Source: Halictus rubicundus
Taxonomy: Eukaryota; Arthropoda; Insecta; Hymenoptera; Halictidae
DNA length: 64,000 nucleotides
Assembly (NCBI RefSeq): GCF_050948215.1
Contig: NC_135157.1
Span: 3,720,001-3,784,000 of the forward strand
Reading direction: 5' to 3'
Shown: piece by piece, positions 49,401 through 58,429 of the stretch
Layout of the letters: every line of letters begins with the position of its first letter
How positions within the stretch are numbered: the first letter of the stretch is position 1
Notes under the pieces: generated by a model
Told to the model about the DNA's origin: nothing
What the model saw: the letters and a program-made list of their open reading frames with translations, nothing else
Database searches by the model: none
Position numbers and translations under genes: made by a program

Positions 49401-50130
49401 ACGTCTCTAATGTACGATTTTTTTTTCTATTGTTTTATGGAACAAAATGAGGAACAAGTCTCATTATGTAAAGCTTTCATGGTGTAACTTATACATTCTA
49501 CTGTAAATTTGGCGGTACACCTCTCATTCAAAGCTTGATAAAACGACAAAGAAAATCGTACATCAATTTGTAAGGTTTCGTCCTAAAAAGGAAGCTACGA
49601 TATTTAAATCTATGGTGGCGCGGCGTGAGCCCCGAAAAAAATATTCAAAGTATTGAGAAAAGTTTGAGTGCATAGCATTTTCGAGAAAAAAGGCGTCTTA
49701 AGTTTGTCACCCGGCTGCATCATGAAAAAATCGTAAAATAAAATGGACGATGGATTATGAAACTAGAGGGTTCTAGCTTTAAAATTAATCCAAATTTATT
49801 ATGGTGCGATCATTTTTCACGAAATTATCACACTTTAAATATAGGCGATTCTTCGAGAATCGGGTATTTAGTGTTCAAATATTTCTTGGACCCACTGTAC
49901 ATACAGTAAAAACTATATTATAATAAAAAAACTTCTTTTGGGGCAAAATCTAGTGACTTACGAACTGTCATAAAACCGATCCATATAGGAAAATTACAAT
50001 CCATGTGGAAGTAGCTTTTCGAAAGTAAGTCCGCATTGTTCAACAGATAACAATATAATTAAATATGATCTCTAGTATTGCAATCTTCGACGAAACAATG
50101 TCTTACGTTTTCGTCCTTAGTAGCTGGCAT
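40415..50130 (-). CDS. Gene C: luciferase-like / 4-coumarate-CoA-ligase-like acyl-CoA synthetase, 8 exons, 545 aa
   Basis: Exons in transcript order: 50107-50130, 48379-48516, 45740-45947, 44703-45178, 42937-43114, 41655-41876, 41113-41342, 40415-40576 (1638 nt, every exon the same length as in gene A). It starts MPATKDEN like A. Seen: SSGTTGLPKGVELSHK, GMTEIGA, WMHSGDLAYYNEKG, VDRIKEILKYRGYQ and SGKIARVELRNLA with the catalytic Lys. Odd points: the conserved GEL of the A7 motif reads GAL (QQGALCIKTE), and the Asp before GW is Gly (DEGG). The luciferase His-His-Gly region reads PTLWITSV. C-terminus FAAH, no SKL signal. No stop or frameshift is seen, so it may be active. The A7 change could affect ATP/ribose-side geometry (inference). 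Introns hold half of a palindromic element (46861-48049) and a Tc1-type MITE. Confidence 0.88.
44020..44647. mobile_element. Tc1-derived MITE of the GTGGGTTCAAG family, both ends present
   Basis: TA-flanked. Left end TAGTGGGTTCAAGAAGTATT, right end CTTTTTGGATCAACTG-TA. It contains the CCCGATTCTCAAAAAATTGCC segment and an inner region shared with 32600-32950. Non-coding, 628 bp. It lies just upstream of exon 5's neighbour exon 4, in the same place as the smaller copy 8135-8423 in gene A, so the insertion predates the A/C duplication and A later lost its middle. Confidence 0.65.
46321..46465 (-). pseudogene. DDE-transposase relic in gene C (same as in gene A)
   Basis: Same frame pieces as 10963-11113 (FTDEA, RNVHYW, RTVDKQRP), with only a few base differences. 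It lies in the nearly identical intron block shared by A and C. Confidence 0.55.
46861..48049. mobile_element. large palindromic element, copy 2: centre plus right arm only
   Basis: The sequence starts at the arm/centre junction of copy 1 (AATTGACCGCAGCAATGCGG matches 17801 onward) and runs to the CAGTG terminus followed by TAA. The whole left arm is missing. The 72-codon arm frame is kept at 47440-47658 (minus). It sits in gene C intron 2. Confidence 0.78.
49172..49897. mobile_element. Tc1-derived MITE of the GTGGGTTCAAG family in gene C intron 1
   Basis: TA-flanked ends: CAGTGCGTCGAAAATATATT on the left and the complement of CAGTGGGTCCAAGAAATATT on the right. Length 726 bp. Shares its interior with 13595-14275 in the same intron of gene A. 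Confidence 0.65.
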
Positions 50131-50164
50131 CGCGATGGCAATTCTTCGATGGAGTCGAAAACAC

Positions 50165-50205
50165 ACTACTGACACTCGAACTCTCGCGACGTGGTTTGCT
50201 ATAAG
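50165..50205 (-). promoter_or_regulatory. putative core promoter of gene C
   Basis: On the minus strand a TATAG element (~50200-50203) lies 31 nt before a TCAGT initiator (50168-50172), the classic insect spacing. The initiator sits 38 nt before the ATG in the block shared with genes A and B. Roughly 600 bp further upstream a Tc1 element is inserted. Confidence 0.55.
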
Positions 50206-50524
50206 TACTGTTGTCAATTGATTAATTGTCTTATGATCCGCGGGTAACGAAATAACCCCTTTGATAATTTTAAGTGACCACTTCAGTTCAACCAAAGTAT
50301 AATACAATATATAAAAATAAATTATGTAACAATACGGCCTGATAAATTCAAGACATTGCGGAAAAATTTAGAAATCACGGAAGATAATCTTTTAATGAGA
50401 GGTCGGTCAGTAGGGGGGTCGTTGATTTTAATTAAACTTTTTGTTTGAAACCTTTCGGATTTGATCAGGATTGGAAAAATCTCCGATCGGTTAAAGGACG
50501 CTGGTAAAGGTATCGACGAAACAA

Positions 50525-50705
50525 AGGGATCAAAATCGATGCTCAATTGCTGTCTGTAAGCGTACGCGAACTGCTCTCTCTCGCTCGCCCCTTGTCCCCC
50601 GCGGAGCTCGAGCTACTCGGGCAACCCGGGCACTCGCGGGTTCTGGGGGACGAGGCGGGAGGCCGTCGGGCGCGCAACGTGAACAGCGAACCATTGGATT
50701 CAGTT
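50525..50705. other. GC/CpG-rich island upstream of gene C
   Basis: A sharp rise in G+C with many CG dinucleotides, in an otherwise AT-rich window. Both strands are open by composition (77 codons plus at 50547-50780, 74 minus), which is expected of GC-rich DNA and is not good evidence for a gene. A Tc1 element is inserted at its right edge, and GC-rich DNA resumes beyond it (52395-52450). It may be an unmethylated regulatory island or part of another element. Confidence 0.5.
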
Positions 50706-50727
50706 TATTTGTTCTGGTTTTTATGTA

Positions 50728-52394
50728 CAGTGACTCCCAAAAATATTCGGACACTAGCTATAACTAACTTTACGACTTAATAATTCCTTTGTTAATAAAG
50801 CAATCATCCCGGGAATTGTTTCTAGCAATAAAAGATCTATTAATGTTGATAAACATAAATAATTTATTTGAAAAATATACATAAATTCCATAATAAAAAT
50901 TAGTAAAAGAAATAATGTCCAATTTTTGGCTCACAAAAATATTCGGACAATATTAATTTTTCAATTTAGATAATGTAATTTAGCATTACAACATTTGTTT
51001 AATACTTCGTGGCATAACCATTTTGTTTAAGAACATGTCTTAACCTGTTTGGCATATTGTTTGTAATTTTTTTTAAATATTCAACAGTTATATTCGACCA
51101 CTCAGTTGCAAGTCTTTGTTTTAATTCAGCTATCGATGTAATTGGGGTTTTTCGAATTTTTCTATCCAATTCATCCCATAAATTCTCGATAGGATTAAGG
51201 TCCAGTGATTGGGGCGGCGAATGAAGAATTTTGGGGCAGCGGTATAATAAAAATTCTTGCACAATACGTGACTTGTGCTTGGGGTCGTTGTCTTGGTAAA
51301 ACTTAGAAGTATTATTAAGCCCCATCTTTTCAGCACTTTGAATTAAATTATTTTTGAGTATATTTAAATAATGATTTTTGTCCATGATACCGTCAATAAA
51401 CACTAGGTTACCGACTCCATATGACGAAATGCAACCCCAGACCATTACGCTGCCTCCGCCGTGTTTCACTGTACCTCTTGTATTTTCAAAATTAAACTCT
51501 TTATTCGCTTTCCGCCACGCCATAGTTCTTCCGTCGGAATTGTACAGATTGAATTTGCTTTCATCAGCAAATATGACATCCTTCCACCATGGCTCATCCT
51601 TAGAAATTAGCTCTCTTGCAAAGGTTTTTCGTTTATTCCTATTCTTTTCGTTGATAAATGGTTTCTTTCTAGCTACTCTCCCATTGTAACCAGCTTGCCT
51701 CAGCACTCTCCGAACTGTTTCGGCTGAAACATTTTTGGAGCTTTCTCCTAATAGTTCACTAACTAGTTTTGGAGCACTTAAGCGCGGATTTTTTTTTCAC
51801 TTTCCGAATAATTTTGCTTTTCTCCCTCGTACATAAGAGACTTGGTATTCCAGTTTGCGGAATAGAATCAATGCGATTCTCAATATAAAATCGTCATCAG
51901 ATATCTGCAGCAGTACTCTTACTTATACGAAGCATTGCACTAATTTCGCGATAGGCGTTTCCTTTTTCTCGATGAAAAATTACAAGCTGTCGCACATCGA
52001 AACTCGTATTCTTTCCTTTGCGACCCATTTTGAACGAATTCACGTTTACTACTGACAGTAGTGAGGTGGCATGGACATCTAATGGTCCACGAGATTCTGT
52101 TTATAAACAAACGTTTTCCCGATCTTCGAATATCGCGTCCCCAGAAGGCGATTGCCAGAGAAATATAATACGTGTCCGAATATTTTTGTGAGCCACAAAT
52201 GGTCCATTATTTCGTTTAATAATTTTTATTATGAAACGTATGTATATTTTTCAAATAAATTATACATGTTTATCATCCTTAATAAATGTTTTATTGCTAA
52301 AAACAATTTCCAGGGCGATTGCTTTATCAACAAACGAATTATTAAATCATAAAGTTAGTTATAGCTAGTGTCCGAATATTTTTGGGAGTCACTG
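50728..52394 (-). mobile_element. Tc1-like transposon with IR/DR ends, near complete
   Basis: TA duplications at 50726-50727 and 52395-52396 enclose 1667 bp. Terminal inverted repeats of ~225 bp each contain an outer (GACTCCCAAAAATATTCGGA) and an inner (GGCTCACAAAAATATTCGGA) copy of the binding motif, the IR/DR arrangement. The transposase runs on the minus strand. It is a different subfamily from the element at 22863-24454 but has the same architecture. Confidence 0.92.
50999..52028 (-). pseudogene. Tc1-like (DD34E) transposase, broken in its N-terminal third
   Basis: It starts MGRKGKNTSFDVRQLVIFHR at 52028 with a helix-turn-helix region ending SKSTAADI, followed directly by two stops (TGATGA). 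A frameshift near an A-run (~51795) follows. From 51706 to the stop at 50999 the frame is clean (235 codons): FADESKF (first Asp), GGGSVMVWGCISSYG, YQDNDPKH (second Asp), then after exactly 34 residues the Glu of NPIENLWDEL, and LRHVLKQNGYATKY at the end. The catalytic triad is intact, so the damage is confined to the DNA-binding domain. Confidence 0.9.
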
Positions 52395-52748
52395 TATGTT
52401 GAGCGATGACGCGACGTTCGTTTCGCGCTGCTCGTCTTCGTTTTCGAATTAACGAAAAGCTGAACTAATTGAAATGAATATAGGAGTCGTTCGTTTCACA
52501 AGTTTATTGCGTGGTAATGAAACTTAACAAGTCGGCCTTGTTGATGCGATTCTTTGCGTTCTACAAGACTGATACGATTGCACGACGTTACAAACGGTGT
52601 TACAAGACGTTACAGCGACTGCCCGATGTGAAGGATACGACGTTGACGATTGCGCGATGTTATTGGTATACAGCTTTCGATTGCGCGGTGTTGTTGGTAA
52701 AAAGCTTTCTCGTAGTGCTTGGCTGTACTTATACAGCAAGTGAAAAGG

Positions 52749-53370
52749 CAAGGTCAAATATGGTAGTAAAATAAACTTTACTACATTACGGGAGATGCTC
52801 GAATCGGTGACTGTTTGCGTCACTGCAAAGTTGCAATCTTCGTGTCCCTGCATCACGCGCATGTCTTATCGTTCCTGAACTTATTCTAGCCCATGCTGCA
52901 ATTATCCGTTGTTTCATATTTCTGGTGTAGTGGGTACTTCTTGATAAACAGCATTTTTCAATGCTCCCCAGAGAGAAAAATCTAATGGTGTCAAATCCGG
53001 AGAGCGAACTGGCCAAGAAACTAATCCTCCACGTCCTATCCATTTATTTGGATAAAGTTCGTTCAGTACATCTCTTACTCTCCGAGCATAATGTGCTGGA
53101 CATCCGTCGTGCTGTTACCACATCATTTGGCGAACGTTTAGTGGTACATTTTCTAATAAAGTCCTCAATCTACTTCGTATAAAGTGTTCACATCGTTCGC
53201 CAGTAAGATTTCCATCGATAAAATGCGGTCCGATAAGTTCAGAAACGATAAGACATGCACGTGATGCAGGGATACGAAGATTGCAACTTTGCATTGACGC
53301 AAACAGTCATCAATTCGAGCATCTCCCGTAATGTAATAAAGTTTATTTTACTATCATATTTGACCTTGCA
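52749..53370 (-). pseudogene. DD41D-type (rosa-like) mariner-superfamily transposase relic with inverted tails
   Basis: The minus strand reads QHDGCPAHYARRVRDVL, NKWIGRGGLVSWPVRSPD and LTPLDFSLWGALKNAVYQEV. The Asp of HDG and the Asp of PLD are 41 residues apart (DD41D). A frameshift near 52925 leads into MKQRIIAAWARISSGTIRHA in another frame, and an in-frame TAA lies just before the QHDG. The C-terminal segment occurs twice in opposite orientation (52749-52885 and 53231-53370), so two partial copies lie head to head. No terminal repeats are found. Confidence 0.72.
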
Positions 53371-53399
53371 TGACCTTCAATGATAACCCGCTGAATTCG

Positions 53400-53930
53400 T
53401 CTCAATACTGGCTATCACATCGTGATAAAAAAAAACATAGCATTCCATTTAAAAAAATAGAGTTGACCTTGAAATCTCCTCTATGCCTCCACCCACGCAG
53501 AAAATGTTTGTGTCACAATATGTCCCCCTCTATACCGTGTAAGTTTTCTATATAACATTTTTTCATATTATTACAAATAACGGCAATATTCAAACTGGAC
53601 ATAGTTACTGCCCCACCCTGTATGTATACGGCAATATACGCCCGGCGTACGACAGTGTCGTACGATAGGCGTTATAATGAATGAAAATTGTCACGAAAAT
53701 GACAAGTGTGATATCGACATATTGCTTCCTGGGCAGGTTTCCATTATTTTACATTAGCTACGATGTTTTGTCGCCCAAGTACGCGTTGCGTAGATACAAA
53801 TTTTGTTTGCCTTTTTATTTTTTTGTATTTTATACAAATATTTTTAATTTAATCTAATTTCTTTTATTTTTTTTTATTTTCTAAACATTGCAATTCTTGC
53901 GTGCTGTTTTGCCGCTTTCTCAAGTACCGT
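53400..53930. other. transposon-derived intergenic DNA, no gene seen
   Basis: A CACCCTGTA terminus near 53613-53625 and a GTTGACCTTGAAATCTCC stretch at ~53463 resemble the 34574-34865 MITE class, but both ends cannot be paired. The remaining DNA is T-rich (53820-53880). Nothing coding is supported. Confidence 0.35.
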
Positions 53931-53965
53931 ATTGACGTGCTGTACACACTCGCCTACTTTCACAT

Positions 53966-55335
53966 TCATTCGTCGCTTGCCTCGTGTTCGCTCGCGTTGC
54001 TGTTTTCGCTGCTGCTACCTTGATCATCGCGGGTCCACGGCTTCATCTGATTTTGCGCGGTGGATGTCTTGTGCGGCCCCTCATGGCTCCCGACCTTCTC
54101 CCTCACGATGCGGTATGGCCCCAGAAATTTCGCTGCTAATTTTATCCCCGGGACCTGTTGCATCCTTTCGATGGCCACCAGGCTGTCCTCCCGGTATTTC
54201 GTTGGTTCCTTACGCCCTTTGTCAAAACCCCTTTTATTTTCCGCCTGGATTTTCGCAATTGCTTCTTTCGCTCTTGCTCTCGTTTCGCTCCGGTTCTCTT
54301 CGAAGCTGGCGGCCCACTCTTCTTCCAGCATCTCCCGTACCTGTGGGTCCTCCTTTGCACGCATACGTGTTCCGCTAGTATGCATTCGATACAGTTCGCA
54401 GTAACCTTTTCCGTCTTCGATTTGATACCCGGAAACCAATAATCCCTTTTTACTAATTTTTCCGTTCCTACCGCCGCGAAATGTCCATTCCCGTGCGCTT
54501 TTCGTATCACCTGTGCTCGCAACCCTTTCGGCACGACCAGCCGAACGTCTCCGTCGACGACTTTACAAAGCAACTCGCCCCGTACCACGTAGCCGTCCAT
54601 CTTCCCTTCCTCGGTCCGTTCGTAGACCTGGCGCCTTTCCGTCGTCTTTCTGCTGCGCTCGCCTAATCTGGCAGCGGATTTCTACTTAAGGGGGCCGGCA
54701 GGGTTTGAAATCCATATACGTATGCATGGGTCAAAACCTTTTCAAACTATCGCTTCAATATTGCAATGAGCAGTTTAGAAGTGGTCAATTGTGTTTCCTA
54801 AAAGTCCAATTTATGTCTGTATAGAGCCCAAATTGCGAATTTCTACCTCATCGTGGAGTAATTTGTAATATTCGGTAGAAAATTCGAATTCTGAAGCAAG
54901 TATGACGTCACAAGATGGCTGCCGCTGAAAGATTCTCTTAATTTCAAGAGATTTAGAGTTCGTATCGAAAAAGGGACTCTATACAGACATAGCAAAGACA
55001 TGTACAAACACGGTGGTATGCATTTGTAATTGATTACTTACTTATTTAAGACATAAAATGTCTAGAAAAAAGGCACAGGATAACATAGCGTGACATTCAA
55101 GGCCAAATGCCTGCCGGCCCCCTTAACGCGTCTACATGCGACCTTGCCCTGCCCAGCCAGTGTTCCAGCGTGTAGTTGAACTCCTCCAGTAGCAGGGCCC
55201 ATCTTGCCATGCGCAAGAATAGGTCCCGCCTCCTCATCGTCAGCGCGAAGGATTTGCAATCTGTGACAATCTTAAATTCGATGCCTACAAGATACGTCCT
55301 AAATTTTTTGAGGCCCTTTACGGCTGCGAGGTAAT
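53966..55335 (-). mobile_element. Ty3/gypsy-type retrotransposon relic (RNase H + integrase ends)
   Basis: In transcript order (high to low coordinates): an RNase H segment at ~55330-55127 (LAAVKGLKKFRTYLVG, FKIVTDCKSFALTM, RWALLLEEFNYTLEHW, HVDAL), then the TTAA-flanked MITE. After it comes the integrase zinc domain at ~54600-54380 (HGNGHF ... CIECI), then a jump directly into a C-terminal integrase region (54439-53966: AAKFLGPYRIV). The catalytic integrase core is deleted. No LTR is identified. Confidence 0.85.
54690..55122. mobile_element. 433-bp MITE with TTAA target site, nested in the gypsy relic
   Basis: Perfect 13-bp inverted ends, GGGGGCCGGCAGG and CCTGCCGGCCCCC, each bordered by TTAA (54686-54689, 55123-55126). 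It splits the gypsy reading between HVDAL and the next pol residues, which resume on the other side. TTAA duplication is the piggyBac-class signature, although the G-rich terminus is not the usual one. Non-coding. Confidence 0.8.
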
Positions 55336-55340
55336 TATTG

Positions 55341-55374
55341 ATAATAATAATTTAAATAATAATAATAATAATAA
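55341..55374. repeat. (AAT)n microsatellite
   Basis: About 34 bp of AAT units, one interruption, at the edge of the gypsy relic. Confidence 0.9.
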
Positions 55375-55450
55375 TGTCACGTTTGGTCTCATTTTAATCA
55401 GAAAAGTGTCACAAACAGGTTGGTGAAAGTCTTATAAGAAAATAATTAAA
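55374..55450. repeat. fragment of the second palindromic family
   Basis: A TCATTTTAATCAGAAAAGTG segment and TTGGTGAAAGTCTTATAAG match the centre-right arm DNA at 26225-26290. Both ends are missing. The DNA from here to gene D (55450-56011) has no supported gene. Confidence 0.5.
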
Positions 55451-55828
55451 AACAAAAATGTTGAGTATTATTACACCGACATGCCTGATCCCATAACACG
55501 TTCTATTTCTCAGCGATCTAACTTTTGTGTCCCTTAAAGGACACCCTCTGCGTTAGTGTCAATAAATTTATAATAGTCATTTACGTATACTGTGTTTGAT
55601 CTGGGAGCCATGAAATTTCACGATTCTTTACGATCAAACTTTCAATTCGGGTGAAATTAAGTAAAAAAAAGGTTGGCAAGTCTCGGAGAAAGACTGGGAA
55701 AAATGGTTAAAACGGTGGAAACAGCCAGTGTGGTCAGACGATGCAGAAAATCGCGTGTTTCACCATCATCTGTCGTGTTTTCTCAGCTTTAAGAAGTCAA
55801 GGTACCATTTTGGCAAATTTACCTTTGT

Positions 55829-55834
55829 TTTATT
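55829..55834 (-). terminator. candidate poly(A) signal of gene D
   Basis: AATAAA on the minus strand ~180 nt past the gene D stop codon. It is the first canonical hexamer seen downstream. The assignment is tentative. Confidence 0.35.
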
Positions 55835-56011
55835 TAAAAAGGTGACGACGTGTAATTGTACTTCGTTTACTTGTAATATTACTTAAAGAATTCTGTAGCT
55901 TCTAGTTATTTTGTTTTATGTTTGCTTCTTTAAAATGAACTTTGCTTAGCATCAAAGGTTGGTTCGTTTCTTTTCGTTGAAATTCTGGTTATTTTAAGAA
56001 TAAAAAGTAAA

Positions 56012-58342
56012 TTAATCAAAAAAAATATCGTACGGCACGAATTTGTCGTTCCATTTGTCTTTGTCGTCCGACTCGTCTTTGTCGTCCGACTCGTCTTTGA
56101 CGTCCGACTCGTCTTTGTCGTTCGACTCGTCTTTGTCGTTCGACTTGTCTTTGTCGTCCGACTGGTCTTTGTCGTTCAGCTTGTCTTTGTCGTTCGACTT
56201 GTGTTTGTCGTCCGGTTTGTGTTTGTCGTCCGGTTTGTGTTTGTCGTCCGGCTTGTGTTTGTCGTCCGGCTTGTGTTTGTCGTCCGGCTTGTCTTTGTCG
56301 CAATCCTCTTTCGTTGGTGATGCGGTGGTAGTCGTCGGAGGGGTTGGTTCCGGTTCCCTATGTGGTCCAACAGTGTGCGTCATTCGATACGGCTGCAACA
56401 AAATCGATCATCGAGGTTGAACACTGCTGGTTCTTCAAAAGTCTTTTAACTGAACGTTTGCGAGAACTCCGAAATGTTGGGTCGGTATTTTATTCGGGAT
56501 CGTAACAGATTTACGAAAATTTCGGGATTCCCAAAAATATTTCCGTGCGTATTCGGGTTCTCGAATGTATCGGGATCTTTGACAATTTTCAGGATTATTC
56601 CCGAGAATTTTTGGGAGTTCCGACCCGATATTTTCGAGTTCTCGCACACCTCCGGATTACTGTGATCGCTCGCTTCCGCGGCAATGAAACTTCGCACAAA
56701 CTTTTCACAACATTTGCGATTGAACCCAACCTCTCAGAGTTTTCAAATTCGGGAGAATGCTTACCGGTGGCACGAAATTGAAGACCGGATGTCCGGAGAA
56801 AATACCGTGGATTGGTGTTGCAGGTATTATTGGGTTTCTGTGACCGCCCGGAACTTGTGAAAGGGTGGGCAAGTCCCCGGGTACCTGGATTTAAAAGAGG
56901 CATTGATGCATCATCGAGGTACTGTCCGTATTGCCGTTAACTCTTATGTCGATACCTCTTGCCAACAAATTGCGAAATTGTTGCAGCTTTCTACTCTTCC
57001 TTAGATAATTATAAATTAACCCTCCACCAACGGCGGCTGGGTCTTTTTTGACCCGGAGCATCAAAATAGTGATTTATGCGCTCAATGATTTTGCTATTAC
57101 ACTAAAGAAATATCTGCTGCATTAGGAACAACAGAGAGACTAATGTGTCTACAGTAAACTTAAAAATATAATTAAAAAAATAATTACGACTCTCAGCATT
57201 GCCAATGGTATTGTTATAAAAAAAGGTCCGCCGTTCGGGGGTTAATCTAGACTCGGGACATAAAAATATAAAACTATGAAGTCCAAGGATTGCAATGTGA
57301 TTCAAAATCGTCGAAAATTTTGGGTCTAAACGGAAGGATTCAATTGGATTCACGTGAACGGTTTTCTTACATAATAGTAGTAGGGGTTGTAATGGTTGTA
57401 AAGTATCGGCTGCTTGAATGGTAAGGCATCGGAGTTATGATTGCCCATGTTGTCGTCACACCTAATCGTTTTCGACTCTATCGACGCGACCAGGATTGCA
57501 GCAATGCCGAGCAACTTGGCGTGGACCTTTGAAAATAAAAAACGTGATCGCCTCTGTTCCTGTATAAGCAGAGTATAAGCGGTGTCCCATAAAACCTGTA
57601 CTCGGTGGAGTGGTTCTGCAATCTAGATTCGACGATTCCACGATTCGGTTCAAAATAAATCAGTCATAGATACAAGAAGAAATCTCAAAGGCGGCTTCCG
57701 AGGGCCAAAAAACGAACGCGCACGAAATTCGAATGGTATCTGCTCGGAAGATCAGAAGGAGGTCAGAATTTTGACTCGTATCATCCGGGCAGGGAAACTT
57801 TCATTGGTCGGCTGGTTCGTTACAAAAGCAATTGTAATGCGAGGAACTTCGTTGCGAGTTATCGCACAGAACTATTGTTCTCTTGAAGAAGATCGTTTCT
57901 GCTTGAACTTCGATTGTAGATCGTTGGAAACGGGATCCAAGTTTCGAAGCCGATCGAGCTCGATCTAGGTCTAAGAAAATAGGTGTCTTACTCCACGATG
58001 TGACGCATATGAGCGTACCCCAATAAGCAAGCGTAAAGTTATCCGACAACCGCGAAAACTCGGTGCGCTGAGGATCGATCAGGGTAATCAAGGATCGGTG
58101 AAGAGGAATGTTGGGTGTCTCCTTTATGAGCGCTCCGGGTGAAGATAACGCTGGAAACAATGCGGTAGTCCGATACAGATTGATCGCGGCCTGCACACGA
58201 ACACGTTCTTGAATTGCAAGCAACGCGGAAATAGACTTTGTCGAGGTAACGGTTCCTCCCGGGAATTATTTATAAAAATCCGAGGCTTTTGTCTTCGTTC
58301 GAAGCGTCGATAAAAAGAGTCAATAAAAAGACTTACCAGCAT
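56012..58342 (-). CDS. Gene D: novel secreted protein with hexapeptide repeats, 3 coding exons, 180 aa
   Basis: Coding exons: 58337-58342 (ATGCTG, then donor GTAAGT), 57371-57526 (donor GTAAGA), 56012-56392 (acceptor TTGTTGCAG), all phase 0, 543 nt. Residues 1-20 form a signal peptide (Lys near the start, hydrophobic LLGIAAILVA core, small residues before the cut). The mature part begins with Cys/Asn/His residues, then a Tyr/Pro/Asn/His stretch (YNHYNPYYYYPYR) that is built across the exon 2/3 junction, which supports the join. A Pro/Thr linker follows, then about 15 hexamers of the type D-K-H-K-P-D grading into D-K-D-E-S-D, ending PYDIFFD. It is likely extracellular and disordered, with alternating charge. 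I do not recognise the family and assign no function. A cuticle, venom or hemolymph role would be guesswork. Confidence 0.65.
56033..56311 (-). repeat. 18-bp coding minisatellite (hexapeptide array of gene D)
   Basis: About 15 tandem 18-bp units in exon 3 of gene D. On the plus strand the units read like GTCGTCCGGTTTGTGTTT near 56200-56290 and GTCGTCCGACTCGTCTTT near 56060-56130. Units nearest the 5' side of the gene are almost identical (DKHKPD); those nearest the 3' side vary. All length changes are multiples of 18, so the frame is kept. Frames in the other five readings are artefacts of this repeat. Confidence 0.9.
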
Positions 58343-58386
58343 GGTACGTGATAACAGCTTTGCAGTAGGATCAGAAAGCTATCTGC

Positions 58387-58423
58387 ACTAACTTGAAGTT
58401 CCAGCCATACCCGCGGCTTATAT
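58387..58423 (-). promoter_or_regulatory. putative TATA/initiator promoter of gene D
   Basis: On the minus strand TATAAG (58417-58422) is followed ~31 nt later by TTAGT (58387-58391), a close match to the insect initiator. The ATG is at 58342, giving a ~48-nt leader with A at -3. Spacing and order are as expected for a TATA-driven gene. Confidence 0.55.
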
Positions 58424-58429
58424 GTCGAT

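Noticed and set aside
3756..50130. Calling the synthetases true luciferases
   Set aside because: Family motifs show adenylate-forming acyl-CoA synthetase only. The luciferase His-His-Gly segment and the SKL tail are absent, and light production cannot be inferred.
53932..54442. Several 90-150-codon plus frames
   Set aside because: Antisense shadows of the gypsy integrase region read on the minus strand.
56033..56311. CRISPR-like array at the 18-bp repeats
   Set aside because: Units are contiguous with no spacers and encode an in-frame hexapeptide, so it is a coding minisatellite in a eukaryote.
57801..58223. 140-codon minus frame
   Set aside because: It lies within intron 1 of gene D. It has no motif, and the exon 1 to exon 2 splice gives a much better protein.
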